64,000 nucleotides of DNA from Tethya wilhelma. Lineage: Eukaryota > Porifera > Demospongiae > Tethyida > Tethyidae. The stretch covers positions 8,318,722 to 8,382,721 of the forward strand of contig CAXIPT010000001.1 in the NCBI GenBank assembly GCA_964030475.1, given 5' to 3'. The notes beneath the pieces are model-generated. The model had not been told where the DNA came from. It made no database searches and saw only the letters and a list, made by a program, of their open reading frames with translations. The position numbers and the translations under genes were made by a program. Each line of letters opens with the position of its first letter. The stretch's first letter is position 1. This document shows positions 11,192 to 24,300 of this stretch, in pieces.

Positions 11192-13409
11192 ATGGCTAAA
11201 AACGGAGATTCCAAGGTTTTGTCACTGAGCAGTGGTGTACGTTTCTTACTGAGAGGAGTTACCATTGTAAGTTGATGCCACACTATAGTGGTAGCCATAC
11301 TTGGGTTTGGCATGATTTGCATGCAACTCACAGTCATCAGTCCTGGATAAAGGACAATTCTACAGATAGTAAGGAAAGAAACCATGATTATAGTTATACT
11401 GGCACTGTATGTGTAATATCTTAATTGTACATTTACTTCATGCAATGCATTGTAGATTGCTGCAGTACTGGTATTGGTGTGTGCTGCTGTTAGTCTGGTG
11501 GACGTCAACATCCCTGTTCCAACACCTAATGATCAGCTAACAGACAACGATCCATTGAACAATTTCATCACAAGTGCTGCTGAAGCTCTCAGAAATGCTG
11601 ATCCAACTGGTGCTATTGAGGATGTACTGACACGTGTGTCAGCAAACCACGGCAACGTCAGAGCATTGAGTATATGGATGGTGATACTAGCATCAGTGAC
11701 ATTGCTCTTGGAGATCTCATTGATTGTGGCACAACTCTTCAGCTTTGGTACCAACACAATCTTTAATATTGTGGTAAGCTTATATATAGTTACCAATCAT
11801 ACACACAAATATTCCAATTATTATTATTCCTGACTGTAAGCATCTTGTCAAAACCTACAATAAATGTGGCAGCTGTGGGTGTTTAATTATACACATTCCT
11901 AGACTAATAATTAAGTATGGTGGTTCCAAGTGCACACACCTATGCATTATGTGTAGCACATGTACATGCACATGTGACTTCATAGAGTGGCACTAAAAAA
12001 CTACACAGAACAATGGCAATTAGCTGCATGCACCTGGCACATGGCATATATCTTCAATGATACATGATTGCATTCTTGACATAAATATTAGCCCAAATAG
12101 CATGCATGTATAGAATTATAGCGGACTGACATAATTATTATAATATATTATTGTGTAATGTTTGTCCATGCAACCTTGAATACAACTATTATACCTAGCT
12201 TGTATACCTTTCTCTCTCTTTGTATAGGATGTGATCATAAGCTTTGTGCTTGCTGCAGCCTTCTTCAGTGGAGCTGTCCCAGCTGCAGTCTACACCAATA
12301 CATGGAATGATATAAGGGAGGCTGCTGATCAAACTTTGACAGTGGTTGTCACTCCTTCTCACTACATCTTGAATCCAATCATTTCAGTCTTCAACTTGGA
12401 CAGGATCACCTCATCAACTGGAGCCATTGCTGTACGTAAAGTACAATAATTACTATGCTATAGCTTATATCATAATTATAAGCAAAGTTTTGTCCGTGTG
12501 TGTGTGTGTAATGGAGGGTCACCGGAAGCGATGCAACCTCGAGCTAAATGCTACTAGTAAGGCTAACTTTTTTTGAGATCCGGCGCTGACAAGGCTTACC
12601 AGTGGCGTATGTATCCAACGAAGAAGCATGATAGAGAAGCCAATCTTTCACAAAAGAAGCGTAGCGAGGGGAGAACTTTCGCTTCTAGGAGTCTGCTTCT
12701 CTGTCATTGTACATGAAACACAACTAGCCAGATAACGAGTTTCTTTGCCAGCAGATTACAAAATGGCGGAAATCGGAAAAGGGTCGTTTGTGACATCACG
12801 TAGTAAGGTAAATTGCTGAGCTGGCCAAAGCAAAGTAGCACATGCAGCATTGCTTCCCTTTGAGTTTCCAATTGCTTATGCCAGTATTGTGATTGTTGTG
12901 TGTTGCTTCAACTGCAAATTAAGGTTGTCCTAAGCCAACTGACCGTAGAAGAATATTTATACACAATAGCTTTGCTCATCAATTTTATCTTACTATTGTT
13001 TGAGTTATCAAGTAGTAACTGATCCTATAAACAAACACAAACAAGGAGTGGGCGAGCGAAGCGAGCCCCACTCCTTGTGTGTATATATATATGATAATGA
13101 TAATGTGCCTCCCCCCCACTCCTAGGTGTTGAGTTCTCCGTGCACTATTTTTTATATCGATATAATTATATGGTTATATATATATACAATCATATAATTA
13201 TATAGATATGTATTTTTTACTAGTATACTTTGTAATTTTTATGGCACATGCACGCAACAATATTACAGGCATTTGGTTTCATCAGTATGATAGTATTCAC
13301 TGTATTGGCTTTGTGGATTATTTTTTCACAAGTCTGTGATTTTGGATCTGGAGGCAAGAAGAAAAGGTCTAATGGAAATGACAAATCATCTGAAGTGGAA
13401 AAAAGCTAG
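11192..13409 (+). CDS. Four-pass membrane protein, unknown family
   Basis: The gene has four exons: 11192-11266, 11456-11773, 12228-12431 and 13269-13409. All introns are phase 0 with GT-AG ends, and the product is 245 residues. Predicted membrane segments lie at about residues 20-40, 102-126, 132-152 and 200-222. The first extracellular loop (about residues 42-100) is acidic and lacks the CCG motif of tetraspanins. The second (about 153-198) is shorter. The tail is basic and ends KKKRSNGNDKSSEVEKS. The layout resembles MARVEL-type or claudin-like four-helix proteins, but no diagnostic motif was found, so no function is assigned. The last intron carries repeat-like DNA, including a hairpin at 13042-13080. 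Confidence 0.75.
13042..13080. repeat. Small hairpin in intron 3 of four-pass gene
   Basis: The segment aaggagtggg is followed by gcgagcgaagcgag and then by its inverted copy cccactcctt. The flanking intron (12500-13250) is more GC-rich and patchy than its surroundings and probably contains old insertions. Confidence 0.5.
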
Positions 13410-13986
13410 ATATCACCAAGAATTATAGTGCCACATCAAAATTAATAATACACACACTGATCATGACATAAAATTAATGCACAAACTCTAGTAGACAATC
13501 AGGTTTAGTAACACAATTAATGTAGTTAGCAATGTTTAATGTCACAATCATATATATATACAATTATCACAACTATGATCATTAAAATTTTTTTTTTTTG
13601 TCTACAAAATTAATAATCTACAGCTAGCTGCATGTCAGCCTGCATAGAACAATATAATGAGCGAAGTGGGCCTTAGTCACTTACTATATAGTAATCTCAT
13701 TTTCATTTCTGTGGATTACCATAGGTCCATTATAGACAGGCCACGTTTTTAAGTTGACGACCATTACCTAGGCGAGCTCCGCTGGCTAACTTGCGCGATA
13801 TCGAAATACGCGCGTTAATTAATTCCGTAAGATGCCCACAGACACGCCTCACAAAAGATCGTGTAAAGCCTCAGACAGTGACAGAGATAGTTACGTAATT
13901 TCATTGACAGACTAATAGTTACATTCATTGGACAGTAGCTCAAACTGAACCATAGCTCGGATACTGTCCTGTAAAATCTGCGATCG

Positions 13987-15886
13987 ATGAATCACAGTCT
14001 GGGCATGAAACATCACTTCAGAAGAGACAGCTACTTTGTGCTGAGTGCTGGTAAAATTGTGTTAGTCTTATTTCTCGTAGTGATATTGCAGCTAAATCAT
14101 TATGTAAAGTTTAGTTACTGTGAATCAGGAGATGATGTGAGTAGTGCCAGTGGGTCAGCACTGAGTCCAATCACGAGTGCCAACTGTGACGAAAATGACA
14201 TAGATCCCAGACACAAACTCTATCTGGTAGCCATGGCTCCTTTCCCAGATCCAGTGCCTGCATTGAACCCGCCCTTCTTTAATCCTGGACCTTCTCTCGC
14301 AGCAGCAGTGGAGTTAGCTCTAGACCAAATCAACCGGAGGGATGATATCCTACCAGATTACAAACTGTGTATGATAGAAGCTGACTCTGGTTGTATGATT
14401 GAGACCAAATTGAGTATCAGTATTGTTAAAGATGTTTACAATCTTCAGAAACAAGTGGTTGGAATCATTGGACCAGCTTGTTCTGGACCAGCACTACTAC
14501 TGGCACCACTAATTGCAAGAAGAAACGTCAACATCATCAGCATCACACCGAGTGCAATATCACCCCGGTTGAGTAATCCCAACTACACTAACACGTTCGC
14601 GACCGTCAGTACATCTCTGTTTTACGTCGAGAGCTTTCGTGCTTTAATTAAACACCAAAAGTGGAATAATGTGGCGGCACTGTACAACGAGGGTGTATTC
14701 TTTAAGTCGACATTTGAAAAATTTTTTGAGGAAATGAGAGACAAAGTTAGCTATAGCTCAGTCATATACGACGACAACAACACACCAAGTTTTCCACTAA
14801 AAGAGTTGAGAGAAAGCCAATCAAGAGTGATATTTGCATTTGTTAGTAGTATTTCAGCTGCAAGACTACTGTGCTATGCCTTAAATTTAAACATGGTCTA
14901 TCCGATTTATCAATGGATCTTTAACGAACAAGTCTTGGATGTAGCAACGGGGGCAACTGGCCCGTTCACTATTGATGGAACTGTGTACAACTGTACAGAT
15001 AAAGATATGCTTGCTGTAGCCCATGGTGTGATATTTAATGAATACGATTTGAAACAGAGTGGCACCATCGATGTGACTGGTTTGAATTACAGCGAATACT
15101 TCAGTGAATACGAGACTGCATTTAGCAATTATTTGTCCCGTATGGGAGTGAGTGAAGAGGACAAAAGTAAACATCAGATCACCATTTGGGCCAGCCCCTA
15201 TTACGATGCTACATGGGCTATGGCACTAGCTCTTCACAATGCCTCACATACTGGCGTTGATCTTAGCACATACACACGCAACCAACCCGAACAAACAGAA
15301 ATCATACGACAGCAATTGTTTGATCTCAGGTTTGAAGGATCATCTGGACCTGTATTTTTCAACGAAGGATCAAGAGCGACCAACACTGTCATTGATATTA
15401 CACAACTGTGGGTGCATGGTAACACAATTCAAAATAGCTTCCTCGGAAGGTTTTCTCGAAATACTCTCAATTTAGCCGATAATGCAAGTGAATTTATTAT
15501 AGGCTCGGACAAATTCGACATAAAGGAAGCACGCGTCCATATTGGTGTGTCAATTTTAGTAATGATGGTCTTAATCATTCTGGTCGCTGTCACAGTATTG
15601 CTTCAAATTGCATTTCTGAAATGGAGTAGCTACAAGAGCATTAAGGCCACCAGTCCTAACATCAGTCATCTCATATTCTCAGGGTGCTATCTCTTCAGCA
15701 TTGCAGTGTTTATTATTACGATTCAAGAAACGTTCAGCTATCCCGGTCACATTCATCCTGTAATTTATGCCCTATTCTGTAATATAAGCACCTGGTGTAT
15801 GGTTCTCGGATACTCACTGATATTTGGCACCGTTTTAGCAAAATCTTGGAGAATTTATAGACTCTTTAAACACTTTAGAAGCGACA
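13987..15886 (+). CDS. GABA-B-like class C GPCR, diverged, truncated
   Basis: This is a single open frame of 633 codons from the ATG at 13987; a second in-frame ATG at 14005 is a possible start. It has an N-terminal hydrophobic anchor or signal at about residues 20-40, a linker, a ligand domain with GPFPDP-like (APFPDP) and IIGPACSGP motifs, and three membrane helices, ending in AKSWRIYRLFKHF. It is clearly a paralogue of the two receptors upstream but differs throughout, including in the membrane part, so it is an older duplicate. The frame breaks at the N at 15887, which is followed by GT-rich unrelated DNA. The rest of the receptor is missing from the assembly, not shown to be lost from the genome. 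Confidence 0.87.
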
Positions 15887-15887
15887 G

Positions 15888-17989
15888 NGTGTGTGTCCAT
15901 GTGCATACACGCTATGATAATTATGCGTGGTATTGTGTGCACTGGTCCTTTCACAACACTTGGTCAGTGGCTTTGTGTCTTGCAATGGCTAGTGGTTAGA
16001 GATCCATGCACCTGCAATGGATGGTCATCAGTGTGATTCTAAATTAGTCTCAGTCCCAGGCTCTCTCCCTTGGCTATCAACTCTAAATTACACACATATT
16101 TAGTGCATGCTGAAAATTATCCTTCCTTTTACTGAAAGCCATTGGAAATAGTCTATGCCCTTAGCAGAGATAGTAGAACTAGCCACATTTTCTTCTTTTA
16201 TATTGATAGTACTTGATACAAGAAGACAGAATCTTACAGACAACAGCAACAATAGGAGCTATATACATATAATACAAGTCTCAATGTGACAACACATGTC
16301 AACTCCCAGACTAATGTAGGCACATGTTCATGGCTTTGAATAGAAGGACATACCTACATACATGTTAATAATTGTCCACACTATGACAACTATTAATGAG
16401 TGCGCATGTTAGTAGCCATAGTGTGTGGGGATGGGGCAGCAGCCTTTTACATTAGGTAAAGGTCACTCATTTAAGAAGTCACAATCTCTCACAATCATAG
16501 TGATATGTGCACTAGTGTATTCTAGACCTTCCCACTCTTTGACGATGTACATTCACTAACATACACTATAAGGCAGCATTGCTGCAAGAATGTAGTACAG
16601 TGGAACGGTGGACTTTAGACTTTGATTGGCTGTAATAATAATTATTTTAGTAATAGCAATAATAACAATACTTGTTATTATTATCAACCCCCTAAGTTGT
16701 TTCACATGATCAGTGTACTGCTGTAAGGTGTACTGTCTCCAAAAATTCTACATAATGAATCCTTTGAAATGAATCGATCTATTCAGTAGTGGGTATTGGT
16801 CAGCAGCTGACAATACAACAGGATAATTGCATTACTATAATGATATTCATTACATAGACACAATTCAACCTTTCACCTTTCCCCTTCCCATGTATTTAGT
16901 GGTGTAGGGTTAAGTGTGTATACCTTTGTTGTTGGAGGCAAACCCTAACTGCATTAGTAGTGAGCAGGCAGTAACCAGTTAAAAAAATCCCTATGGTAAC
17001 CTTGTCCACACACAGTCTAATTAACCACTAATAAAATGATTTCCTTTCTGGGAGTAATAGAAAGAGTAGCAGTGGTATGCAAAGTGTAAAGTTCAAATTA
17101 TGTACAGCCCAACAAACCTCTAGGTTGGCAGTGGAGCACCACATCACCAGGTGTGAGGTGAGGGAGAGCAAGAGACCACCAAACAACTCCATAGAGACCC
17201 TTCCACAACCACTCCAGAGTGGGGTTTCATCCTTAGAGTCAACTCCTCTTCAAGTTTCAATGTTTTGCCATGCCTCCACTAGATCCATTACAATAACAAG
17301 GTTGAGATGTAGGGCAACACATGGGGATATGTATGCTGATGGACCAACAAAAAAAAAAAGTATAGAGTTCTAGGAATGATGGCTAGACCACACCACCTTG
17401 CTCATTAGCTGCACCTACATACATACCAACCATCAAGACTAGTTCAGCATTGCTCTTGAGCCTCATACAGTGGACTATAGCTATAGAAAACTATTAATTT
17501 TATGCATAATCCTGTACAAAGGAGATGTTGATGAACATGAGGAGTGTAAGAATGTGCATGACATTCAAGCTAAATTGGCATGAATGCAGCCTCGAGATGT
17601 GTCTGTCCTTACAAATAATTGCCTGGAATTGTGTTTTTGAGAGCATTCCAGCCTTAATGTACATGAAACTGGATATACAATCCACCCAGTTCTAGGTGCC
17701 TAAAAATATAGCACAAAAGGATGTGTACTTTAGACAATACTCCAGTTTAATAGTATACACATGCATGTACATGTACATGTACATAAATCACTCTTGACAT
17801 GACCTAGCCACAGCCTTGATACACACATGGTAGTTAGTGGCTGCTTACACATCAACATGGGAATTCATTAGCGATGCATTTGGCACTCGAATTGATTGCC
17901 AAAACCATGTATCAAGCTAGTCTTCAATAAGATAGGTTACAAATTTAATGGTGGCATCATTGTTTTATAATGGAAGTCATCATCAACAC

Positions 17990-18036
<47 letters not shown>
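15888..18036. other. Gene-poor stretch between contig joins
   Basis: No supported gene is present. The DNA is AT-rich. An open frame at 17077-17373 has no recognised motif and an ordinary, repetitive-looking composition. The block ends in a (CA)n run at about 17987-18036 followed by an N. Because both ends are contig joins, its position relative to the neighbours is uncertain. Confidence 0.5.
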
Positions 18037-18127
18037 NAACTACACGGATTTTCGGCAATAATTACGCGCATGCGCAAACAGTGTGTACCAGGCCCTCTTT
18101 TGGGCCTGGGGACGAGGCTAACTGCGA

Positions 18128-19155
18128 GCTAGTGGCTAGTTATAAAACCCGGAATGGGAAACAGAAATGAAACGGGAACGAAACGAAACAACACAACGAT
18201 CCACGAGCCATTGGCGACCTTTGACCCATGACTATTAATATTGGCAAAGACTTGACAGTTCTACTGGCATACCTCTTCTAAAAGATGCATCATACATGTA
18301 CAATCTATCAAGAGATAAAGCAATAGTCTCAATACATCCTTGATGAGGCTTAATTGTCATATCACAGGATGGATGCAACCTGAGCTCAGCAGGTCAGTGG
18401 ACAAATTATGCCATGAGACACTGAAATTCAAATTAATACATGAAATGGACTCAGCAGAGAATAAAAGACCAGTTAGTAATGTAGGAATGGACATGTGAGC
18501 TCCAAGGAAATACTGGAAAGCTATGAACCAGATCAAAGAGGAGATTTGTACCTGAATAATATCTAAAACTAGCTCCATATTAAATTTTGCGAACTTATAG
18601 CAGTTGCTGGACTAAGAACTAGCACACACTGCTCTCAGTAAGAACTGGACAATTCAATCTACCAACAGTTACCAATCGAGGAAAGAGTTTGTCAGTTCTG
18701 CCACAATGGTGCTCCAGTGTGGAACTTTCATTTTCTCATTGAGTGCAACCTCTATTCCTCGCTATTAAACTTCTATTATACAGTTATCTGACAAATGGAT
18801 CTTCTGGCCTCAAATTGTCATAAAAATTACCAACTAAAAATAATGATTAATCCTATTGCTATAATCCTGTTTGCCTTGTACTTGCCTCTGGGTGGCTGTG
18901 GTTTCGACTTCAAGACTGCTATGGACCAGGATTAGTTTTCCACTAAGTATTCATAATATAGAGAGGGTCTATATAGCTAGTAATCTGGCTTGCCAGTGGC
19001 ACTACCTCAATGTAGCTATATTAGTTACACTGTTTGAACTGGCATTATTCAGAAGGCAAAGCCTACAAGGATGCTTGACGACCTTTGCCATGTTTCGTTT
19101 CGTTTCCGTTCCGTTTCTGTTTCCCATTCCGGGTTTTATAACTAGCCCGAGCTAG
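18128..19155. repeat. Foldback element with about 60-bp inverted arms
   Basis: The segment 18128-18189 (core ttataaaacccggaatggga) recurs inverted at 19092-19155 with only a few differences. The arms enclose about 900 bases that include the tail of a decayed retroelement coding region. The right arm lies only about 120 bases before the IFT70 start codon, so it forms part of that gene's upstream region. Confidence 0.75.
18669..18791 (+). pseudogene. C-terminal scrap of a retroelement polymerase ORF
   Basis: A 40-codon open stretch reads LPIEERVCQFCHNGAP, continues to HFLIECNLYSSL and ends at a TGA. The pattern PxEERxCxxC, then HFLxxCxxY, matches the zinc-knuckle-like tail that ends many non-LTR reverse transcriptase proteins. 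Upstream frames are broken. It lies inside the foldback element at 18128-19155. Confidence 0.5.
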
Positions 19156-19278
19156 TTGCTGTTTTGCGCAAAACTCCGCGCTTAGTCGAAGAGTACACAA
19201 AGGGTTAATATTTTAATTTTCCAATTAATGCTCCTTAACCCCACTTAGCAACCAAACAACAGCTAAAACAAGAGAACA

Positions 19279-20862
19279 ATGGCCAACTTTAGAGTGCCCG
19301 AGGGCCAATACACTCAAACAGTGTATGGAATGGTAAGTTTCAAAGAACTTTAGGATCATCTTGTGTCTTGTGTGATGTTGCAATATGCTCTTTGCCTTTC
19401 AGATCAGGGAGCAAAAGTATGGGGAGGTGATTCAAATACTCAACATGGAATTGCAACAACATCCAAAGGTATAATACCAAGATACTGTCTAGTACCTGAG
19501 CACTACTAAATTCAGCTATGTAGTAATGACATTGATGTTGCCTGTATGTGGTTGTTTTCAGTCACGAGCAGCTCTTTCCCTCCTTGGCTTCTGTTATTAT
19601 CGAATGCAAGACTTTGTATCTGCAGCTGACTGGTGAGGATTATCTTTAGTAGATGGCAAAATTGTATTGAATAGATATGGTAACTCTTGGCATGAAATCA
19701 CTAGATTTTCAGGCTCTCATATTTTGTGGAGAGTCTAGCTGTAATTTGGGGGCTTGTCTCCCACTGATTTCTGTTCTATCAACACTGCTTATTTCAGTGT
19801 TGTATTTCCACCCATTGCAGTTATGAGCAACTTGTGCAACTCCATCCTGAGGTGGACGATTACAAACTCTACCATGCACAGGTAAAGAAACTTCAGCAAC
19901 AACAACAACAGTTATTAATTGTGTGTTTTTTGTAATACCTTGTCGACAGTCTCTGCACAAGGCGTGCTCATACCCTGAAGCAATGAAGGTATCCTGTCAG
20001 ATTGAGAATCCTGAATACCAAGGGAAGGTGAGCAGCTAATTAGCCATGTGTCCCTTTTTAGCCTTGTACCCAGACCACTCTCCCTAGTGTTGCATTGGTC
20101 TCTTCTTGTTCACTTCACAAACTTGTATTTTTTATTAGGTGGTGAAGCTTCAAGCTGCTGTGAAGTATGCTGAAGAAGATATTCCAAATGCTAAGGTACA
20201 TGTAAGAACAGTGTGCATCACAGACAATGAGGTACCCAATGTGTGCTATGATCTATGATTGAATTATTCGTAGACACTGGTGGAGCAGTGTTCCAGTGAT
20301 GATCCTGATTCAGAGTTCAATATGGGGTGTGTTCTGTTTAAGGTATGCTAACACAGAAATGCATGTATATGTACATCATGACATGTACCGTATAGCGGGA
20401 AATTTTCGTGGGGGAAAACTTTTGCATTTTCGTCTTGAATAGAAATTCGTGGGGAAAATTTTCGTGGATTGTGTCTCAACTATACGTGACGACCACATAC
20501 CTTACAAATTTCGTGGGGGAAAATTTTTGCGGAAAGCTGCCAAACCGCGAAATTCACAAAAATTTTCCCCCACGAAAAATTCCCGCTATACAGTATTTAC
20601 ATGTAGGAAAAGCACTATGCTGAAGCATGTAGTCATTTCAACACTGTCCTTCAAGTGATGGGCTACAGAGCAGACACCTGCTATTGTATTGCTCTGTGTC
20701 ACTACATGATGAAACAGTATACAACAGCTTTGAAGTACATTACGGAAGTCATAGAGAGGGGAATTAAAGAACATCCTGGTGAGAATTGTGCTCCAGTTTG
20801 ATAATGATTGTACACAAAACAAAATTTGAGATATTGACTATTCAGATAGCATAGCTTATGAG

Positions 20863-20908
<46 letters not shown>

Positions 20909-21237
20909 TAAGTGTTGGTATGCAGACTGAGGGTGTAGACATAAGAAGTGTTGGCAACACCACTGTAAGTTTTTGTATCACTCTACTTATCTTTTTCAAC
21001 CACTCTCTCATCCCATATATCACTGTGTCATGGTTCACTCAGGTCCTACATGAGACTGCTCTGGTTGAAACTTTCAACCTCAAGGCTGCAATAGAGTACC
21101 AACTGAAGAACTGTAAGTCATAATCTCTTCAGTGAACTAGTACTATTCCATTATCTATCCCTGTCTTTAATCTGTACTACAGTTGAAGCTGCACAAGAAG
21201 CTCTAACTGATATGCCACCAAGATCAGAAGAGGTACG

Positions 21238-21326
<89 letters not shown>

Positions 21327-24300
21327 NACACACACACACACACACACACAGAGTTAAGTGTTGGTATGCAGACTGAGGGTGTAGACATAAGAAGTGTTGG
21401 CAACACCACTGTAAGTTTTTGTATCACTCTACTTATCTTTTTCAACCACTCTCTCATCCCATACATCACTGTGTCATGGTTCACTCAGGTCCTACATGAG
21501 ACTGCTCTGGTTGAAACTTTCAACCTCAAGGCTGCAATAGAGTACCAACTGAAGAACTGTAAGTCATAATCTCTTCAGTGAACTAGTACTATTCCATTAT
21601 CTATCCCTGTCTTTAATCTGTACTACAGTTGAAGCTGCACAAGAAGCTCTAACTGATATGCCACCAAGATCAGAAGAGGTACGCTGTGTGTGTGTGTGTG
21701 TGTGTGTCATACTTCAATAATACTTCAATATAGGAGTTGGACCCTGTGACACTGCATAACCTAGCTCTCATGAACATGGATGAGAGTCCTACCTCTGGGT
21801 TTGAAAAGCTTCAGTTCCTTCTCCAGCAAGTTCCTTGCCCTCCAGAGACATTCCCCAATCTACTACTGTTGTATGTAAAACATGAGGTTAGTGACTTGAG
21901 TCAAGTCTGATGCGTAGCTGGAACTGTGAAGTACCTAATATAATGGCTAGTTTTCCTCAAATTGATTTCACTGTGTGTACCTTTCATTGCAGTATTTTGA
22001 TCTTGCTGCTGATGTACTTGCTGAGAACACTCACCTCACATACAAGTGTCTTTCTCCGTATCTCTACGATTTCATCGATGCTCAGATCACTAAACAAACA
22101 TCACCTGAAGAGGTACATATGTGTGCAGCACTGTTATAATGAATAGCACCTACGGTGCACAAGCCTCGGCGCACTCATATAGCTAGCATAAACAGCATGC
22201 ATAACATTGTGTACAAAAAAAGACAATGAGTACTGAAACCCATGCAAATAAGTATATAGATTAGATGTTGGCCTGGTCTATCCCATGTCATCTTGAAAAG
22301 GCAAAAATTTAATAATTCTCAATTGACCCGCGTGGGCAATCAAGGATGTCAGCTTACTGAGTTGCAGTCAGTGAGCTGGCTGCCCGGCTACTAGGCTAGC
22401 TAGTGACTAAACTGACCGTTTCTGAGACAGAAAATTGCATGATTGAATGGTAAACTTTTAACAATTTAAATTTCACTGATATGATGTGAAATAAGTATCT
22501 GCAGTGTAACTAGTTTTGCATGACAGGTCACACTCATCATAATAGTTGCTATTGCTGCTGGCAGCATAGATAATATATGCGAATATGGATTGGCAACGTA
22601 ATGTAATTTTTTCGCCAAGCCATGTTATGGTCACGTGATGCTGCAGCTGCTGCAAGGCCAAGAGTGTTATAAAAAAAAGCTTTTCGTGTCTCTATCAAGC
22701 CTAAAATACGCTTCTAGGTTATTTTAAAATGAACTATCAAAGTTGAATTTTTCCGTATGTTGTTTATAATGATAAGATTTGTTCTAGATTCATCAAAATT
22801 TGTGGAGGTGTTTATATTCTTGAAGGCGCCCCTTTTCTCTGGACTGGACTTTTGCAGCAAAAGAAACACCCATTTACACTCACTCGGCATATTCAAGCTT
22901 GGAAATATCAGTTATAAATGTCATGCATTTCTTATTTTCTTGTAAAAAATTACAAAACAAATTTCTTTATGATAGTTGATATTCCATGGAGCCTGAGGGT
23001 TTCTGTGCGACACGATATACCTATTTACACTCCTCAAATGGTGGTAAGTCTGCAGTGTAGAGTCGGATCCTCCAAAATGCTGTTACACTTCCAAAAAAAT
23101 TACAAAACGTTTGAGTCCAGGAAGCCTGTCTAGAGTAGCGGTAAAAGCGAAGACAATTGAATTTCATTGCTTTCCATGATGGTACATACTATAAAACATT
23201 CGCTATCTTCTTTTTGCCTTCCTCTCTCGTCTGGGATAGAGCAGAAACAAAGAAGAAAAATGGCTGAATTACCGTGGCACTGAAAAAAAGTGGGCGTGGC
23301 ATAACATGGCTTGGCGGAAAAAATTACACTACGTTGCCAATCCATATTCGCGTATATTATCTATGCTGGCAGCCTCACGGTCAAGCACAACAGTAGTCTA
23401 GTCCTAGACCCCGCCTTTTCTGCCCAGCGCTGGGCGGAAAAGGCGGGGTCTAGGACTAGACTAGCACAACAGTGAGTTTACTGATTAAAAACACGCCAGC
23501 ATAGGCCTATATCTAAGCTCAGTGCTATTATGCATGACAGTTCTACAAAGTTCTATTTCACTTGAGGTACCAACCTGGACAAGTTAAAGATTCAGTGAAA
23601 CTGGCCCAACACACCACCTCTGTTTTAGTCTGGCTTACCAGACTCTTCCCTGCGAAGAGTCTGGTAAGCCAGACTACCTCTGTTTTGCATGCTGCCACAT
23701 CCAGCTCCACTGTGGTTCTAGATAACGCACACCACATAGGGCGTGATCGATGGGTGCAGTTTTGAAGCCAAAGCGCTCAGAAATGTACAAAAGCCTCAGA
23801 TCTCAGAAACTACAGCGTTTTGCAAGATTCTACACGTCAAATTTCAAGATAATTTCGATTCATGAACGTAAGTACCTTCCATTTTGACTCTAGAGCTGCC
23901 GTTCTTGAGATAATTTAGTAACAGACACACACACAAAACGACTACCGTAAGCCTCTGCACGTGCTACGCACGCACCGAGGCTTAATGACTGTATGCAACC
24001 ATACTATGCTTGTTTCTACTGAATATCATGTACACTTGTATTATATCTATAGGCTTTCCGTAAATTTGATGAATTAGCTACAAGTCACACAGAGAAGCTA
24101 CGGAAGTTGACGAAACAGGTGCAAGAGGACAGGCAGAAGCATGACGATGATGCTGTCAAGAGAGTGGTGGAGGAATACGATGAGACTCTGGAATGGTGAG
24201 AGTTGATGTGCCTACCAGAATGCAGCAGTGACTAGAAGAAGGGGACAGATAGTTGGAGGGTGGAAGTATTGCTAGGTTGTGGTCATTTAGAACATGCCAC

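Noticed and set aside
17077..17373. 98-codon open frame in the gene-poor region
   Set aside because: No recognisable motif, splice partner or homologue comes to mind, and it is of a length expected by chance in this much sequence.
21240..21484. Open frames encoding Cys-Val or Thr-His repeats
   Set aside because: They are translations of (TG)n/(CA)n microsatellites across an N.
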